This document shows positions 39,100 through 49,067 of a stretch of 64,000 bases of DNA, in pieces. The stretch lies in the NCBI RefSeq assembly GCF_008693385.1, contig NZ_CP044065.1, forward strand, positions 124,001 to 188,000. Direction: 5' to 3'. Source of the stretch: Cupriavidus pauculus. GTDB taxonomy: Bacteria; Pseudomonadota; Gammaproteobacteria; Burkholderiales; Burkholderiaceae. The notes under the pieces were generated by a model. It saw only the letters and a program-made list of their open reading frames with translations. It was not told where the DNA came from and did not search any database. Both the position numbers and the translations under genes were made by a program. Position 1 is the stretch's first letter, and every line of letters starts with the position of its first letter.

Positions 39100-40670
39100 T
39101 GCGGGTTCCTGATGGCGGTGTCCGTGGTCTTCCGCCGAAACGCGGAGTACCTCAGCCCCATGAGCCACAGTGTACCGAAGTAGACCACCGCTGCAAGTAC
39201 CAGGCACGACGCCATCAGTGCGATCCGCAACCCCGGTGTCGCGCCCAGTGCGATCCAGTCGAACGTGCGGGTAAACCAGAGCAGCATGCCCGCGAGGATC
39301 AGCACCGCGGCAAGCAGCTGCGCCAGGAACAGGCCCCATCCCGGCGCGGGCCGGTAGAAGCCGCGGCGGCGCAGCCCGAAGAACAGCAGCAGCGCATTGA
39401 CGCTCGACCCGAAGCTGATCGATAGCGCGAGCCCGGCATGCGCGAACAGCGGCACGAACACCGAATTCGCGGCCTGCGTGATCACCAGTACGACCAGCGC
39501 GATCTTGACCGGGGTGCGGATGTCCTGCCGCGCGTAGAAGCCGGGCGTAAGGATCTTCACCGCGATCAGCGCGAGCAGACCCGTGCCGTACGCGACCAGC
39601 GCCTGCCGGGTCATCTCGACCGCATGGGCGTCGAAGCGGCCGTAGTTGAACAGGACGGCGGTCAACGGCTCGCCGAATACGAACAAGCCGACCGCGCACG
39701 GGACCGCGAGCAGGAACGTGAGCCGCAGCCCCCAGTCGAGCAGCCCCGAGTATTCCTCGCGATTGTCGTCGGCGCTGGCGCGCGACAGGCTCGGCAGCAG
39801 GATGGTGCCCAGCGCCACGCCGAGCAGCGCGGTCGGAAACTCCATCAGCCGGTCGGCATAGGTCAGGTACGACACGCTGCCCGCGGCCAGATGCGAGGCG
39901 ATATTGGTATTGATGATCAGGCTGATCTGGGCCACCGACACGGCCAGCAGCGCCGGCAGCATCTGCCGGATCACGCGGCGCACGCCCTCGTTGGCCCAGG
40001 CCGCGCGCACGTCGAACGACAGCCGCGGCATCACGCCGAGCCGGCGCAGCGCCGGAATCTGGATCGCCAGCTGCAGCACGCCCCCCACGAGCACCCCCCA
40101 CGCCTGCGCATAGATCGGCTGGGCCAGGTGCGGGCCCACGAACAGGGCCGCGACGATCAGGCACAGGTTCAGCAGCACCGGCGTGAACGCGGGCACGCCG
40201 AAATTGCGCCACGTGTTGAGAATGCCCGAGGCCAGCGCCACCATGGAGATGAGGCCGATATACGGGAACATCACGCGCGTCATGAACACGGCGGCGTCGT
40301 AGGTCTCGCTCTGGCCGCGGAAGCCCGTGGCCACGGCCGTCATCACGAGCGGGGCGCCGATGACGCCGAGCGCGGACACCGCCACGAGCACCCATGTCAT
40401 CACCGTGGACACCGCGTCGATGAGCGCGCGCGTGTCCGCGAGCCCGCGGCGGCCGTGGTACTCGTTGAGGATCGGCACGAACGCCTGCGAGAACGCCCCC
40501 TCGCCGAACACGCGGCGCAGCAGGTTGGGAATGCGGAAGGCGACGTTGAACGCATCGGTCATGTCCGAGGCGCCGAACGCGCGGGCGATCAGGATTTCGC
40601 GCATCAGGCCGGTGATGCGCGAAAGCATCGTCAGGCTACTGATGGTGGCGAGCGCTTTGAGCAGGTTCAA
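39096..40670 (-). CDS. murJ: Lipid II flippase MurJ (MviN)
   Basis: A polytopic inner-membrane protein (about 524 residues, 13-14 predicted helices) that flips lipid II across the membrane for peptidoglycan synthesis. Motifs: SSLTMLSRITGLMREILIARAFGASDMTDAFNVAFRIPNLLRRVFGEGAFSQAFVPIL and AVSVAQISLIINTNIASHLAAGSVSYLTYADRLMEFPTALLGVALGTILLPSLSR. The start is uncertain: TTG 40670 gives the usual N-terminus (MNLLKALATISS), while GTG 40721 would add 17 atypical residues; neither has a clear ribosome site. It is followed by the overlapping sirB1-like gene and is divergent from rpsT. Confidence 0.94.
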   Translation of the reverse strand: MNLLKALATISSLTMLSRITGLMREILIARAFGASDMTDAFNVAFRIPNLLRRVFGEGAFSQAFVPILNEYHGRRGLADTRALIDAVSTVMTWVLVAVSALGVIGAPLVMTAVATGFRGQSETYDAAVFMTRVMFPYIGLISMVALASGILNTWRNFGVPAFTPVLLNLCLIVAALFVGPHLAQPIYAQAWGVLVGGVLQLAIQIPALRRLGVMPRLSFDVRAAWANEGVRRVIRQMLPALLAVSVAQISLIINTNIASHLAAGSVSYLTYADRLMEFPTALLGVALGTILLPSLSRASADDNREEYSGLLDWGLRLTFLLAVPCAVGLFVFGEPLTAVLFNYGRFDAHAVEMTRQALVAYGTGLLALIAVKILTPGFYARQDIRTPVKIALVVLVITQAANSVFVPLFAHAGLALSISFGSSVNALLLFFGLRRRGFYRPAPGWGLFLAQLLAAVLILAGMLLWFTRTFDWIALGATPGLRIALMASCLVLAAVVYFGTLWLMGLRYSAFRRKTTDTAIRNPQ

Positions 40671-40721
40671 GATGGTCGGGAGATGCGTGAACGGGCGGGA
40701 GTCTGACGCCCGCCGCGCCAC

Positions 40722-41045
40722 AAAGTTGCCACGGCGCCACGGTGGCGGCGCGGGAAGTGACGCAAACGCGGTGCATGCGGCCCGATGTGGCGCCTATTAT
40801 ACGGACGGCGTCGCGGGCGACTGTCGCCCGGCACACGTTCCACAATCCGACCTTGCCTCAGTTCCGTGCGTGTGTGTATAATCGCCGATTCGCAAGGACA
40901 GTCGCGTTCCGGATTCGTATGTCGAAGCATCCCGGGCCGCACGATGTGGCCTGAGGGGTTTGCCCGAAGGTTGCGTCCCAGGCGTCCCAGATAAGTTATT
41001 CGCGTTGCCCCGGGGCACGCATCTGAATTCAGGAAAAGAGATCAA
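40722..41045. promoter_or_regulatory. murJ-rpsT divergent intergenic region
   Basis: About 320 bp without a gene. On the plus strand, TTGCCT (40853-40858), 18 bp, TATAAT (40877-40882) forms a good sigma-70 promoter for rpsT, giving a leader of about 155 nt. On the minus strand, TATAAT at 40801-40796 is a candidate -10 for murJ. The ribosome site of rpsT is AGGAAAAGAG just before 41046. No open frame with coding character or RNA gene was recognised here. Confidence 0.65.
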
Positions 41046-41312
41046 ATGGCAAATTCCGCACAAGCTCGCAAGCGCGCGCGCCAAGCCGTCGCTCAGAACG
41101 CTCACAACTCCAGCCTGCGCTCGCGTCTGCGCACCGCCGTCAAGGCCGTTCGCAAGGCCATCGACGCCGGCGACAAGGCTGCCGCTGCTGAAGTCTTCAA
41201 GCAGTCGCAACACGTGATCGACAGCATCGCCGACAAGAAGATCGTGCACAAGAACAAGGCTGCACGCCACAAGTCGCGCCTGTCGGCCGCCATCAAGGCC
41301 ATGGCTGCCTGA
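41046..41312 (+). CDS. rpsT: 30S ribosomal protein S20
   Basis: An 88-residue basic ribosomal protein that binds 16S rRNA early in 30S assembly. The sequence [30 protein letters not shown] and [19 protein letters not shown] is canonical S20, with the same length as E. coli S20 (87 aa). It is monocistronic, with its own promoter (TATAAT 40877) and a strong terminator. The rather long leader leaves room for the autogenous control known for S20, which is inference. Confidence 0.98.
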   Translation: MANSAQARKRARQAVAQNAHNSSLRSRLRTAVKAVRKAIDAGDKAAAAEVFKQSQHVIDSIADKKIVHKNKAARHKSRLSAAIKAMAA

Positions 41313-41357
41313 TCGCTGTCCGCGTGGTTTGCCGCGGCTTCCCCGGGAGCCCGGCAT

Positions 41358-41387
41358 AAAAAAGCTCGTCGCATGACGAGCTTTTTT
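41358..41387. terminator. Bidirectional terminator between rpsT and the DUF3579 gene
   Basis: AAAAAAGCTCGTC (41358-41370), loop GCAT, GACGAGCTTTTTT (41375-41387): a 7-bp stem flanked by A6 and T6, able to end rpsT on one strand and the DUF3579 gene on the other. Confidence 0.93.
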
Positions 41388-41421
41388 GTTTTGGGCGTCT
41401 GCTGTTGCAGGGGCCGCCCGG

Positions 41422-41721
41422 TCAGTCGAGGTAGCAGGCCTCCACCAGCTGCAGATCGTTGTCGCGCGCGAAGTTCAGGACGAAGTCGAGCGCCTTGGGC
41501 TCGATGTCGCGCAGCCGCACGTCCACCACCACGTTCTTGACCCCGCCGATGATCACCGGCCGCACGTACGGCGAGTACGTATAGCGCGGATCGCCGGAGT
41601 CGCCCTCTGGCCGGAACTGTGCCATCACGCCGCACAGCCGTTCTGCCCAGTCGCTCGGACGAAAGGTCTTGCCTTCCTTGGTAATGCCTTGGATGAAATA
41701 TTCGCGAACGTTGGAAGTCAT
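41422..41721 (-). CDS. DUF3579 family protein
   Basis: A 99-residue conserved protein of beta-proteobacteria with no assigned function. The conserved stretches are REYFIQGITKEGKTFRPSDWAERLCGVMAQF, YSPYVRPVIIGGVKNVVVDVRLRDIEPKALDFVLNFARDNDLQLV. No signal peptide or membrane segment is seen. ATG 41721 is chosen because the upstream in-frame extension to 41781 is Pro-rich and unlike the family. It is divergent from argF across a 293-bp gap; TATAAT on the minus strand at 41819-41814 is a possible -10. Confidence 0.85.
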   Translation of the reverse strand: MTSNVREYFIQGITKEGKTFRPSDWAERLCGVMAQFRPEGDSGDPRYTYSPYVRPVIIGGVKNVVVDVRLRDIEPKALDFVLNFARDNDLQLVEACYLD

Positions 41722-41878
41722 GGGACTGCGGGGCGTCGGTATCTTCGGGGGCACTTTTGGTGCCGGGGCGGGCGGCGGCACTGGTATGCCAAGCCCCGCG
41801 TGAATCAGCGAGTATTATATCTTATATAAGAGTTGAGCATAAGGGCCTCCTGTCGCGACATGCGCCGGGGGAGCCGCC

Positions 41879-41938
41879 ATGATAGCCGCCCGGCGGCCGG
41901 AGCATGGGGTGACTCCGGGCTCGCCAAAGGCTGAATAA
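41879..41938 (+). CDS. Candidate 19-residue leader peptide upstream of argF
   Basis: A small ORF (ATG 41879, TAA 41936-41938) with a strong ribosome site GGGGGAG (41867-41873) 5 bp upstream. The peptide starts MIAARRPEHG, with tandem arginine codons CGG CGG at 41891-41896. It is in the argF leader, ahead of a terminator-like hairpin (41981-42004). Only two Arg codons are present and GC-rich DNA yields CGG often, so this is a hypothesis. A possible promoter downstream of it (TATGAT 41944-41949) would leave it untranscribed with argF. Confidence 0.35.
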   Translation: MIAARRPEHGVTPGSPKAE

Positions 41939-41980
41939 TCCCTTATGATCGTTGCAGTTAAATTGCGCAGGCGACGCGAA

Positions 41981-42014
41981 AGGCGGCTCCCCGAAGAGCC
42001 GCCTTAATTGTTTT
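41981..42014 (+). promoter_or_regulatory. Terminator-like hairpin in the argF leader (possible attenuator)
   Basis: AGGCGGCTC (41981-41989) and GAGCCGCCT (41996-42004) form a 9-bp stem with a CCCGAA loop, followed by TAATTGTTTT up to the argF ATG at 42015. The left arm can instead pair over 11 nt (41982-41992) with GGGGAGCCGCC at 41868-41878, so two exclusive folds are possible. No ribosome site is visible between the hairpin and the ATG. Confidence 0.5.
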
Positions 42015-42938
42015 ATGAGCTCAACCCCGATCAAGCATTACCTGCAGTTCAACGACCTCTCCGCCGAGGAGTACGAGTACCTGCTGGACCGCGCGCAGAT
42101 CCTCAAGGCGAAGTTCAAGAACTACGAGACCTGGCACCCGCTGCACGACCGCACGCTGGCCATGATCTTCGAGAAGAATTCCACGCGCACGCGCCTGTCG
42201 TTCGAGGCGGGCATCCATCAGCTCGGCGGTCACGCGGTGTTCCTGAACACGCGCGACTCGCAGCTGGGCCGCGGCGAGCCGATCGAGGATGCCGCGCAGG
42301 TGATCTCCCGCATGGTGGACATCATCATGATCCGCACGTTCGGGCAGGAGATCATCGAACGCTTTGCCGCGCATTCGCGCGTGCCCGTGATCAACGGGCT
42401 GACCAACGAATATCATCCGTGCCAGGTGCTGGCGGACGTCTTCACGTACATCGAGCAGCGCGGCAGTATCCGCGGCAAGGTCGTCGCGTGGATCGGCGAT
42501 GCCAACAACATGGCGTACACGTGGATCCAGGCCGCCGAGCGGCTCGGCTTCACGTTCCATTTCTCGGCGCCGCCGGGCTATCAGCTCGATCCGGCCATGG
42601 TGCCGGCGTCGGCCGCCAGCCTCGTCAAGGTGTTCGCCGATCCGCTGGACGCCTGCGATGGCGCGCATCTGGTCACCACCGACGTCTGGACCAGCATGGG
42701 GTTCGAGGCCGAGAACGAGGCGCGCAAGCGCGCGTTCAAGGACTGGATGGTCACCACGGCCATGATGGACCGCGCCGCGCCAGACGCCCTGTTCATGCAC
42801 TGCCTGCCAGCGCATCGTGGCGAGGAAGTCGAGGCCGCCGTTATCGACGGCCCGCGCAGCGTGGTGTGGGAAGAGGCCGAAAACCGTCTGCACGTGCAGA
42901 AGGCGCTGATGGAATACCTGCTCTGCGGCAAGTATTGA
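42015..42938 (+). CDS. argF: Ornithine carbamoyltransferase
   Basis: A 307-residue enzyme that joins carbamoyl phosphate to ornithine, giving citrulline in arginine synthesis. Motifs: carbamoyl-phosphate site [66 protein letters not shown] (ornithine loop), TTDVWTSMG and [16 protein letters not shown] 42015 ([12 protein letters not shown]) is the family start although it lacks a Shine-Dalgarno. ppnP follows after 25 bp. Confidence 0.97.
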   Translation: MSSTPIKHYLQFNDLSAEEYEYLLDRAQILKAKFKNYETWHPLHDRTLAMIFEKNSTRTRLSFEAGIHQLGGHAVFLNTRDSQLGRGEPIEDAAQVISRMVDIIMIRTFGQEIIERFAAHSRVPVINGLTNEYHPCQVLADVFTYIEQRGSIRGKVVAWIGDANNMAYTWIQAAERLGFTFHFSAPPGYQLDPAMVPASAASLVKVFADPLDACDGAHLVTTDVWTSMGFEAENEARKRAFKDWMVTTAMMDRAAPDALFMHCLPAHRGEEVEAAVIDGPRSVVWEEAENRLHVQKALMEYLLCGKY

Positions 42939-42963
42939 ATTTCAACCCGTCAAGATCAAGTCA

Positions 42964-43296
42964 ATGAGTCAGTCCAACCAGCCCGCCAACCAGTTCGATA
43001 ACGTCAGCGTCGTCAAGAAGGCCAATCTGTATTTCGACGGCAAGTGCGTGAGCCACACGGTGGTGTTTCCCGACGGCACGCGCAAGACGCTGGGGGTGAT
43101 CTTCCCGGCGGCACTGACGTTCGGCACGGGCGCGCCGGAGATCATGGAAATCAACGCGGGGTCGTGCCGCGTGCGCCTGCAGGGCGCCACCGAGTGGCAG
43201 ACCTACGGCGCGGGCCAGCAGTTCCACGTGCCCGGCGACAGCAAGTTCGACATCGAAGTCACCGAAACGCTCGACTACGTCTGCCACTTCGGCTGA
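42964..43296 (+). CDS. ppnP: Pyrimidine/purine nucleoside phosphorylase PpnP
   Basis: A 110-residue cupin-like protein of the YaiE/PpnP (DUF1255) family, which phosphorolyses several nucleosides. Hallmarks are [45 protein letters not shown], and the terminal [25 protein letters not shown]. It is slightly longer than E. coli PpnP (94 aa) at the N-terminus (Gln/Asn-rich [10 protein letters not shown]). It lies downstream of argF, probably in one transcript. Its stop codon is inside a short tandem repeat. Confidence 0.93.
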   Translation: MSQSNQPANQFDNVSVVKKANLYFDGKCVSHTVVFPDGTRKTLGVIFPAALTFGTGAPEIMEINAGSCRVRLQGATEWQTYGAGQQFHVPGDSKFDIEVTETLDYVCHFG

Positions 43297-43338
43297 CCTC
43301 ACGGCTGAACCCCGCGGCTGACCCCCGCGGCTGACCCC
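43290..43338 (+). repeat. Tandem repeat on the ppnP stop codon
   Basis: CGGCTGA (last codon plus TGA stop) occurs at 43290, 43302, 43315 and 43328, spaced 12, 13 and 13 bp, with C-rich spacers. The last two units (CCCGCGGCTGACC) are almost identical. Confidence 0.85.
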
Positions 43339-43364
43339 GGCCACCCTGCTGTCGGGGCCGGTCG

Positions 43365-44378
43365 TCAGACGATGACGGGCTCCGGTTCGATTCGCACGCC
43401 GAATCGTGCCTGCACGGTATCGGCAATGCGGCCGGCCAGCGCGAGCAGTTCGCGCGCGCTGCCGCCGCCGTGGTGCACGAGCACCAGCGCCTGCTTGCCA
43501 TAGACGCCCACGGGGCCGTCGCTCACGCCCTTGAATCCGCACTGATCGATCAGCCATCCGGCGGCCAGCTTGTAGCGGCCATCGGGCTGGCGATAGCTGA
43601 CCAGCGTCGGATGCGCGGCCGCCAGCGCGTCACGCTGCGGCGCCTCGACAATCGGATTCTTGAAGAAACTGCCTGCATTGCCGATCACGGCGGGATCCGG
43701 CAGCTTGCGCGAGCGGATGGCCACTACCGCGTCGCGGATGCGCGCGGCGTCCGGCGTGTCCACGCCTTCCAGTTCGCGGGCCAGTTCGGCGTAGCCGAGC
43801 GCGGGTTGCCACGGGCGCGGCAGGCGAAGCGTCACGGCGGTGATGATGAAGCGGTCGCGGCCCGTGTGCTTGAACACACTGTCACGGTAGCCGAACGCGC
43901 ATTGCGCGGCGTCGAGTTCGACAAAATTCCGCGTCTGCCGGTCGTAGGCGCGTACCCGGGCAAAGCGCTCGCAGAGCTCCACGCCATAGGCCCCGATGTT
44001 CTGGATCGGTGCGGCGCCGACGGTGCCGGGGATCAGCGCAAGGTTTTCGAGGCCGGGCAGGCCATCCTCGATCGTGCGGCCGACGAGTCCATGCCAGTTT
44101 TCGCCCGCACCGGCGGTAACATAGACAGCCTCGCCCGACGGTTCGGCCACGTGGTAGCCCGGAATCTCGATCAGCAGCACCAGCGCGTCGAGATCGCCCG
44201 ACAGCACCACATTGCTGCCACCGCCCAGCACCACGACGGGCAGGCCCGCCGCGCGCGGATCGTCGAGCGCTTCGACGAGGTCCTGTTCGCTGCGGACATG
44301 CACGGCGAAGCGCGCCCGGACATCGAATCCGAATGTATTGTGGCGCCGCAGGGGATAAAATTCTCGGAAATCTGCCAT
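43365..44378 (-). CDS. murB: UDP-N-acetylenolpyruvoylglucosamine reductase
   Basis: A 337-residue FAD/NADPH enzyme that makes UDP-N-acetylmuramate, early in peptidoglycan synthesis. Motifs: [18 protein letters not shown] at the N-terminus, [19 protein letters not shown] (FAD), [36 protein letters not shown] and the catalytic-Ser loop [12 protein letters not shown], with a terminal Glu in RIEPEPVIV. It is a type I MurB like E. coli (342 aa). A minus-strand TATAAT at 44410-44405 is a candidate -10. It is divergent from yajQ. Confidence 0.96.
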   Translation of the reverse strand: MADFREFYPLRRHNTFGFDVRARFAVHVRSEQDLVEALDDPRAAGLPVVVLGGGSNVVLSGDLDALVLLIEIPGYHVAEPSGEAVYVTAGAGENWHGLVGRTIEDGLPGLENLALIPGTVGAAPIQNIGAYGVELCERFARVRAYDRQTRNFVELDAAQCAFGYRDSVFKHTGRDRFIITAVTLRLPRPWQPALGYAELARELEGVDTPDAARIRDAVVAIRSRKLPDPAVIGNAGSFFKNPIVEAPQRDALAAAHPTLVSYRQPDGRYKLAAGWLIDQCGFKGVSDGPVGVYGKQALVLVHHGGGSARELLALAGRIADTVQARFGVRIEPEPVIV

Positions 44379-44457
44379 GCAAGTGAACCCGTGTGGTGGG
44401 CAGGATTATACGTAACCGGTCGAGCGTGCCGTTGCCGCTTGGCCCAGGAGAAAGAAG

Positions 44458-44943
44458 ATGCCGTCGTTCGACGTAGTATGTGAAGCAAACATGGTGGAAG
44501 TGAAGAACGCGGTGGAGCAATCCAACAAGGAGATCTCCACGCGCTTCGACTTCAAGGGATCCGACGCGCGCGTCGAGCAGAAGGAGGGCGAACTGACCGC
44601 CTTCGCCGACGACGACTTCAAGCTCGATCAGGTCAAGGACGTGCTGATCAACAAGATGGCCAAGCGCAACGTGGACGTGCGCTTCCTCGACCATGGCAAG
44701 GTCGAGAAGATCAGCGGCGACAAGGTCAAGCAGGTCATCACGATCAAGAAGGGCGTGACGGGCGACCTCTCCAAGAAGATCGTGCGCATGATCAAGGACA
44801 GCAAGATCAAGGTGCAGGCGAGCATCCAGGGCGATGCGGTGCGCGTGTCCGGCACCAAGCGCGACGACCTGCAATCGGTGATCGCGCTGCTGCGCAAGGA
44901 AGTCACCGACGCCCCGCTCGATTTCAACAACTTCCGCGACTGA
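44458..44943 (+). CDS. YajQ family nucleotide-binding protein
   Basis: A 161-residue protein of the YajQ (DUF520, UPF0234) family. Sequence from [40 protein letters not shown] through [49 protein letters not shown] to FNNFRD is canonical. Family members bind nucleotides or RNA, and a Xanthomonas member is a cyclic-di-GMP-responsive factor; whether this one is cannot be judged here. The start has AGGAG in the preceding 10 bp. It is divergent from murB across 79 bp. The stop codon lies in a 10-bp imperfect tandem pair (44935-44954). Confidence 0.94.
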   Translation: MPSFDVVCEANMVEVKNAVEQSNKEISTRFDFKGSDARVEQKEGELTAFADDDFKLDQVKDVLINKMAKRNVDVRFLDHGKVEKISGDKVKQVITIKKGVTGDLSKKIVRMIKDSKIKVQASIQGDAVRVSGTKRDDLQSVIALLRKEVTDAPLDFNNFRD

Positions 44944-44979
44944 TCGCGACCTATCGCGCGCGGTCCTGCTCCCCGGTGC

Positions 44980-45438
44980 TTACTGCGCCGGGCGTGCCGC
45001 GGGCAGCCCGCCGATCTTCGCGCCGGGCTTGATCCCCTTCTGCGCGAACCACCCCTTGTTCATCTCGAGCGCGTAGCGCACGGCCGCGCGCGGGCAGTGG
45101 TTGTCCTCGGTCTGCGGCGCCATGTCCTCGATGTTCACGATGCTGCCGTCGTCGGCCAGGAAGGCGATCGACAGCGGCAGGTTCGTGTTCTTCATCCAGA
45201 AGCAGTGGCCCGCCTTTTCCTCGAACACGAACAGCATGCCGGCATTCGCGGGCATGTTCTGGCGGTACATCAGCCCGCGCTCGCGCGCGGCGGCGTTGTC
45301 GGCCACCTCGGCGTGAATGGCGTACATGCCCGCGTTCAGGTTGACGGTGGGCAGCGCGCCCTGGGCATGCGCCAGGGGGGCGAGGGCGGTCAGCGCGAGG
45401 GCGCTGGCAGCCAGCGAGGACTTGAGCACGGAAGGCAT
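44980..45438 (-). CDS. Secreted DUF192 family protein
   Basis: A 152-residue exported protein. The signal peptide is MPSVLKSSLAASALALTALAPLAHA, with cleavage AHA|Q near residue 25. The DUF192 domain follows, with ERGLMYRQNMPANAGMLFVFEEKAGHCFWMKNTNLPLSIAFLADDGSIVNIEDMAPQT and a Cys in NHCPRAAVRYALEMNKGWF. The family is widespread and its role is unknown. It is convergent with yajQ. Confidence 0.9.
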   Translation of the reverse strand: MPSVLKSSLAASALALTALAPLAHAQGALPTVNLNAGMYAIHAEVADNAAARERGLMYRQNMPANAGMLFVFEEKAGHCFWMKNTNLPLSIAFLADDGSIVNIEDMAPQTEDNHCPRAAVRYALEMNKGWFAQKGIKPGAKIGGLPAARPAQ

Positions 45439-45526
45439 GGCGTGGACGTGGGATAGGTTCGACTGCAGACCGTGAGCATAGCGCAGTCAGGACGCGCCGG
45501 GCCAGACGTCGGACCGGACAGCAAAA

Positions 45527-45555
45527 AAGGCAGGCCGCCTGAGCGAGCCTGCCTT
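45527..45555 (-). terminator. Rho-independent terminator of the small secreted-protein gene
   Basis: Read on the minus strand, AAGGCAGGC (45555-45547) pairs with GCCTGCCTT (45535-45527) around an 11-nt loop, followed by a T-rich run (plus-strand A6 at 45523-45528). It lies about 30 bp beyond the stop at 45584. Confidence 0.88.
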
Positions 45556-45583
45556 CGGGTCACGCGAATGCTGCGACGTCAGA

Positions 45584-45769
45584 TCATGCAGCCGGTGCCG
45601 AAGCGGCAGCCTTCTTTGCATGCTTCTTGTGCGAGGTCTTCTTCTTGGCGGACTTGGTGGTCTTCGAGGCCGCAGCGGGCGCGGCGGCGTCGGCGGCAGG
45701 CGCCGAAGCTTGAGCGAAAGCGCCGGTAGCGAACAGGCCGACAACCAGGGCAGCGATCAGTTTTTTCAT
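45584..45769 (-). CDS. Small secreted Lys/Ala-rich protein (61 aa)
   Basis: A 61-residue protein with a clear signal peptide (MKKLIAALVVGLFATGAFA|Q) and a mature part of about 42 residues made almost only of Ala, Lys, Ser, Thr, His and Pro, including KTTKSAKKKTSHKKHAKKA. A GAGGTA ribosome site precedes the ATG and a terminator follows the stop, so it is probably a real monocistronic gene. No family function is recognised. The highly basic tail would bind anionic polymers such as LPS or nucleic acid; that is inference. Confidence 0.8.
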   Translation of the reverse strand: MKKLIAALVVGLFATGAFAQASAPAADAAAPAAASKTTKSAKKKTSHKKHAKKAAASAPAA

Positions 45770-45876
45770 TTGCGAGTACCTCGAATTGGAGTGCAGTCTG
45801 GGAAATTGACGCGCTTGTTGGCGTGTCTGCCTCAAAAACGAGACCATCTCGCCCCTCGTTGACCACAGAAATGTAC

Positions 45877-46479
45877 CTATTTGTAACGCCGTCTTACGGG
45901 CCTGGACGGTGTCGCCGGCGGCAGACCGAGGGTCGACGGGTCGATCTCGCGGGACTGGCCGGGCTGCAGGCCCAGGTCCGGGAGCCGCAGCGCCCCGATC
46001 GCCACGCGCACGAGGCGCAGCGTGGGATAACCGACCGCCGCCGTCATGCGCCGCACCTGGCGGTTCTTGCCCTCGCGGATCTCCAGCTCCACCCAGGTCG
46101 TCGGGATCGCGGCGCGGAATCGGATGGGCGGATCGCGCGTCCATAGCCAGTCCGGTGCGCCGACGATGCGCGCGCGGGCCGGCCGCGTCGTGAAATCGCC
46201 CAGATCCACGCCACGGCGCAGCCGCGCCAGCGCGGCGTCGTCGGGCACGCCTTCCACCTGCGCCAGATAGACTTTGGCGAGCTTGTGTTCGGGGTCGGCG
46301 ATGCGCGCCTGCAGCACGCCGTCGTCGGTCAGCAGCAGCAGCCCCTCGCTGTCGGCATCGAGCCGGCCGGCCGGATAGACATCGGGGGTGTGCACGCAGT
46401 CCGCCAGCGTCGGCCGCGAGGGGTGCGGCGAGAACTGGCTCATGGTGTTGTAGGGCTTGTTGAGGGCGATCAGCGTCAT
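45877..46479 (-). CDS. 23S rRNA pseudouridine synthase, RluE/RsuA family
   Basis: A 200-residue pseudouridine synthase. The catalytic motif is [21 protein letters not shown] with the essential Asp; also typical are [14 protein letters not shown] at the N-terminus and [34 protein letters not shown] near the C-terminus. It lacks the N-terminal S4 domain of RsuA and RluB, as RluE does, and the length is similar to RluE (217 aa). It is divergent from icd. Confidence 0.9.
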   Translation of the reverse strand: MTLIALNKPYNTMSQFSPHPSRPTLADCVHTPDVYPAGRLDADSEGLLLLTDDGVLQARIADPEHKLAKVYLAQVEGVPDDAALARLRRGVDLGDFTTRPARARIVGAPDWLWTRDPPIRFRAAIPTTWVELEIREGKNRQVRRMTAAVGYPTLRLVRVAIGALRLPDLGLQPGQSREIDPSTLGLPPATPSRPVRRRYK

Positions 46480-46548
46480 GGGCGCAGATTATGGCGGCAT
46501 GGCGCGGATTGCTGCAAAATGCCTCGCGACACAAATGTGGAGACGCTC

Positions 46549-47799
<1,251 letters not shown>

Positions 47800-47812
47800 T
47801 CGGCGCGGCCGC

Positions 47813-48565
47813 TCATTCCTCGATCTTGCGGTCGTACAGAGGCTGCAAGGGCCGCGCGTTCATCGGATAGAGCTGGCGGAACGCCGCCAGTTGCGCGGCC
47901 GAGACCTGCACGGGCTGCTTGAGGACGCGCCACTGCACGCCTTCGCTGCAGGGTGGGGTGGTCAGCGATCCGATGAACGCATAGAACGCGTGATCGGCGG
48001 GCAGGAAGGCCGTGGCATCGAGCGCGTGCGACAGCTTCGCGGACTTGCCCGCCCGCTTCGGCATGGCCGCGAACACGTCGGCCAGCGCCGCGTTTTCCTC
48101 CCCTTCCTCGAACATGACCGCCACCACGGCGAGATTGCCGGCGCTGTCGCGATGCACGAGGTGAGCGGCCATCGGATAGACCCTGCCGTCAAAGCGCTCC
48201 TCGCTGGGCGCGTGAAAATGGATGTTCGACAGTTGATAAGCCACCGCATCCACACGGATGCTGCCGCCATCCTGCACGTCGAACTCCACCGTGTGACCGT
48301 TGTTGACGACGGATGTCGCCCCCGCCGCGTAGGCGAAGCCGACCGGCATATGCCGGCCCGGTGCGGTGTCGCGGATATCGACGGGGGACTGGGCGTGCCC
48401 CTGCTTGCAGGCCGCGTAGGCGGGGTCGAACTCGGCCCAGTGGTCGGGGCCGGTCTTGCCGGTATAGCTCCAGTGCGCGGGGCCTGCCTGTTCGCTGCCC
48501 TGGGTGCTACCGATCCAGGCGGCGGAGCCGAGCATGGCAACGGCGAGGAGAATGCGTTTGATCAT
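47813..48565 (-). CDS. Periplasmic alpha-type carbonic anhydrase
   Basis: A 250-residue zinc enzyme for reversible CO2 hydration. A signal peptide covers about the first 20-25 residues (MIKRILLAVAMLGSAAW). Zinc ligands His116 and His118 (NIHFHAPSEE) and His135 (AAHLVHRD) are present, as are TTPPCSEGVQW with the substrate-pocket Thr residues and the pair Cys53/Cys206 expected to form the periplasmic disulfide. ATG 48565 gives a proper signal peptide; an in-frame start at 48598 would add 11 residues. A dyad CTTGCGC/GCGCAAG (48624-48639) lies upstream. It is convergent with icd. Confidence 0.93.
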   Translation of the reverse strand: MIKRILLAVAMLGSAAWIGSTQGSEQAGPAHWSYTGKTGPDHWAEFDPAYAACKQGHAQSPVDIRDTAPGRHMPVGFAYAAGATSVVNNGHTVEFDVQDGGSIRVDAVAYQLSNIHFHAPSEERFDGRVYPMAAHLVHRDSAGNLAVVAVMFEEGEENAALADVFAAMPKRAGKSAKLSHALDATAFLPADHAFYAFIGSLTTPPCSEGVQWRVLKQPVQVSAAQLAAFRQLYPMNARPLQPLYDRKIEE

Positions 48566-48684
48566 GACAGTGCAAATGGGAAAAATATGACCCGCCACTG
48601 TCGCGAACCCGGTGTCGCCGCATCTTGCGCTGGCGCAAGGGCTTGTTATGTTTAGGAAAAATACGATCTACAAAGCGGGGTGAT

Positions 48685-48739
48685 GGCGCCTTGAAAGGCG
48701 CCTTGAAACGCAGAAAGCCCGGAAATTCCGGGCTTTCTG
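48685..48739. terminator. Hairpins downstream of the cold-shock gene, with a 12-bp direct repeat
   Basis: CAGAAAGCCCGG (48711-48722) and CCGGGCTTTCTG (48728-48739) form a 12-bp stem with a 5-nt loop, about 120 bp past the csp stop; the T-tract is weak. Beside it GGCGCCTTGAAA is perfectly duplicated (48685-48696 and 48697-48708) and its GGCGCC copies can pair with each other. It may terminate or stabilise the csp transcript. Confidence 0.6.
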
Positions 48740-48860
48740 CTGGATGCTTGGCTGACCTGCGATACTGATCCCGTTCCGGAAGCGCACCCGCCGCCTCGCA
48801 TCCGTGGACCGTCGAGCTCTATGGCCGGTACGGTCGGCGCACGATTCAAGCCGATTGCGC

Positions 48861-49067
48861 TTAAGCTGCGTCCTGAATGTTCGTGGCCTGCTTGCCCTTC
48901 GGGCCCTGGACCACTTCAAACGAAACGCGCTGGCCTTCCTTCAGCGTCTTGAAACCTGCCATCTGGATGGCCGAAAAGTGCGCAAACAGTTCTTCTTCGC
49001 CGTCGTCCGGCTTGATAAACCCAAAGCCTTTGGCGTCATTGAACCATTTGACGATACCGCTTGCCAT
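48861..49067 (-). CDS. Cold-shock protein, CspA family
   Basis: A 68-residue single cold-shock domain protein that binds single-stranded RNA/DNA. RNP1 is KGFGFIKP (residues 13-20) and RNP2 is LFAHFSAI. The sequence starts [16 protein letters not shown] and ends [17 protein letters not shown] 49067 has GGGGGAG about 4 bp upstream. The best upstream promoter is about 170 bp away, giving the long leader typical of cold-regulated csp genes. Which csp paralogue this is cannot be told. Confidence 0.95.
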   Translation of the reverse strand: MASGIVKWFNDAKGFGFIKPDDGEEELFAHFSAIQMAGFKTLKEGQRVSFEVVQGPKGKQATNIQDAA

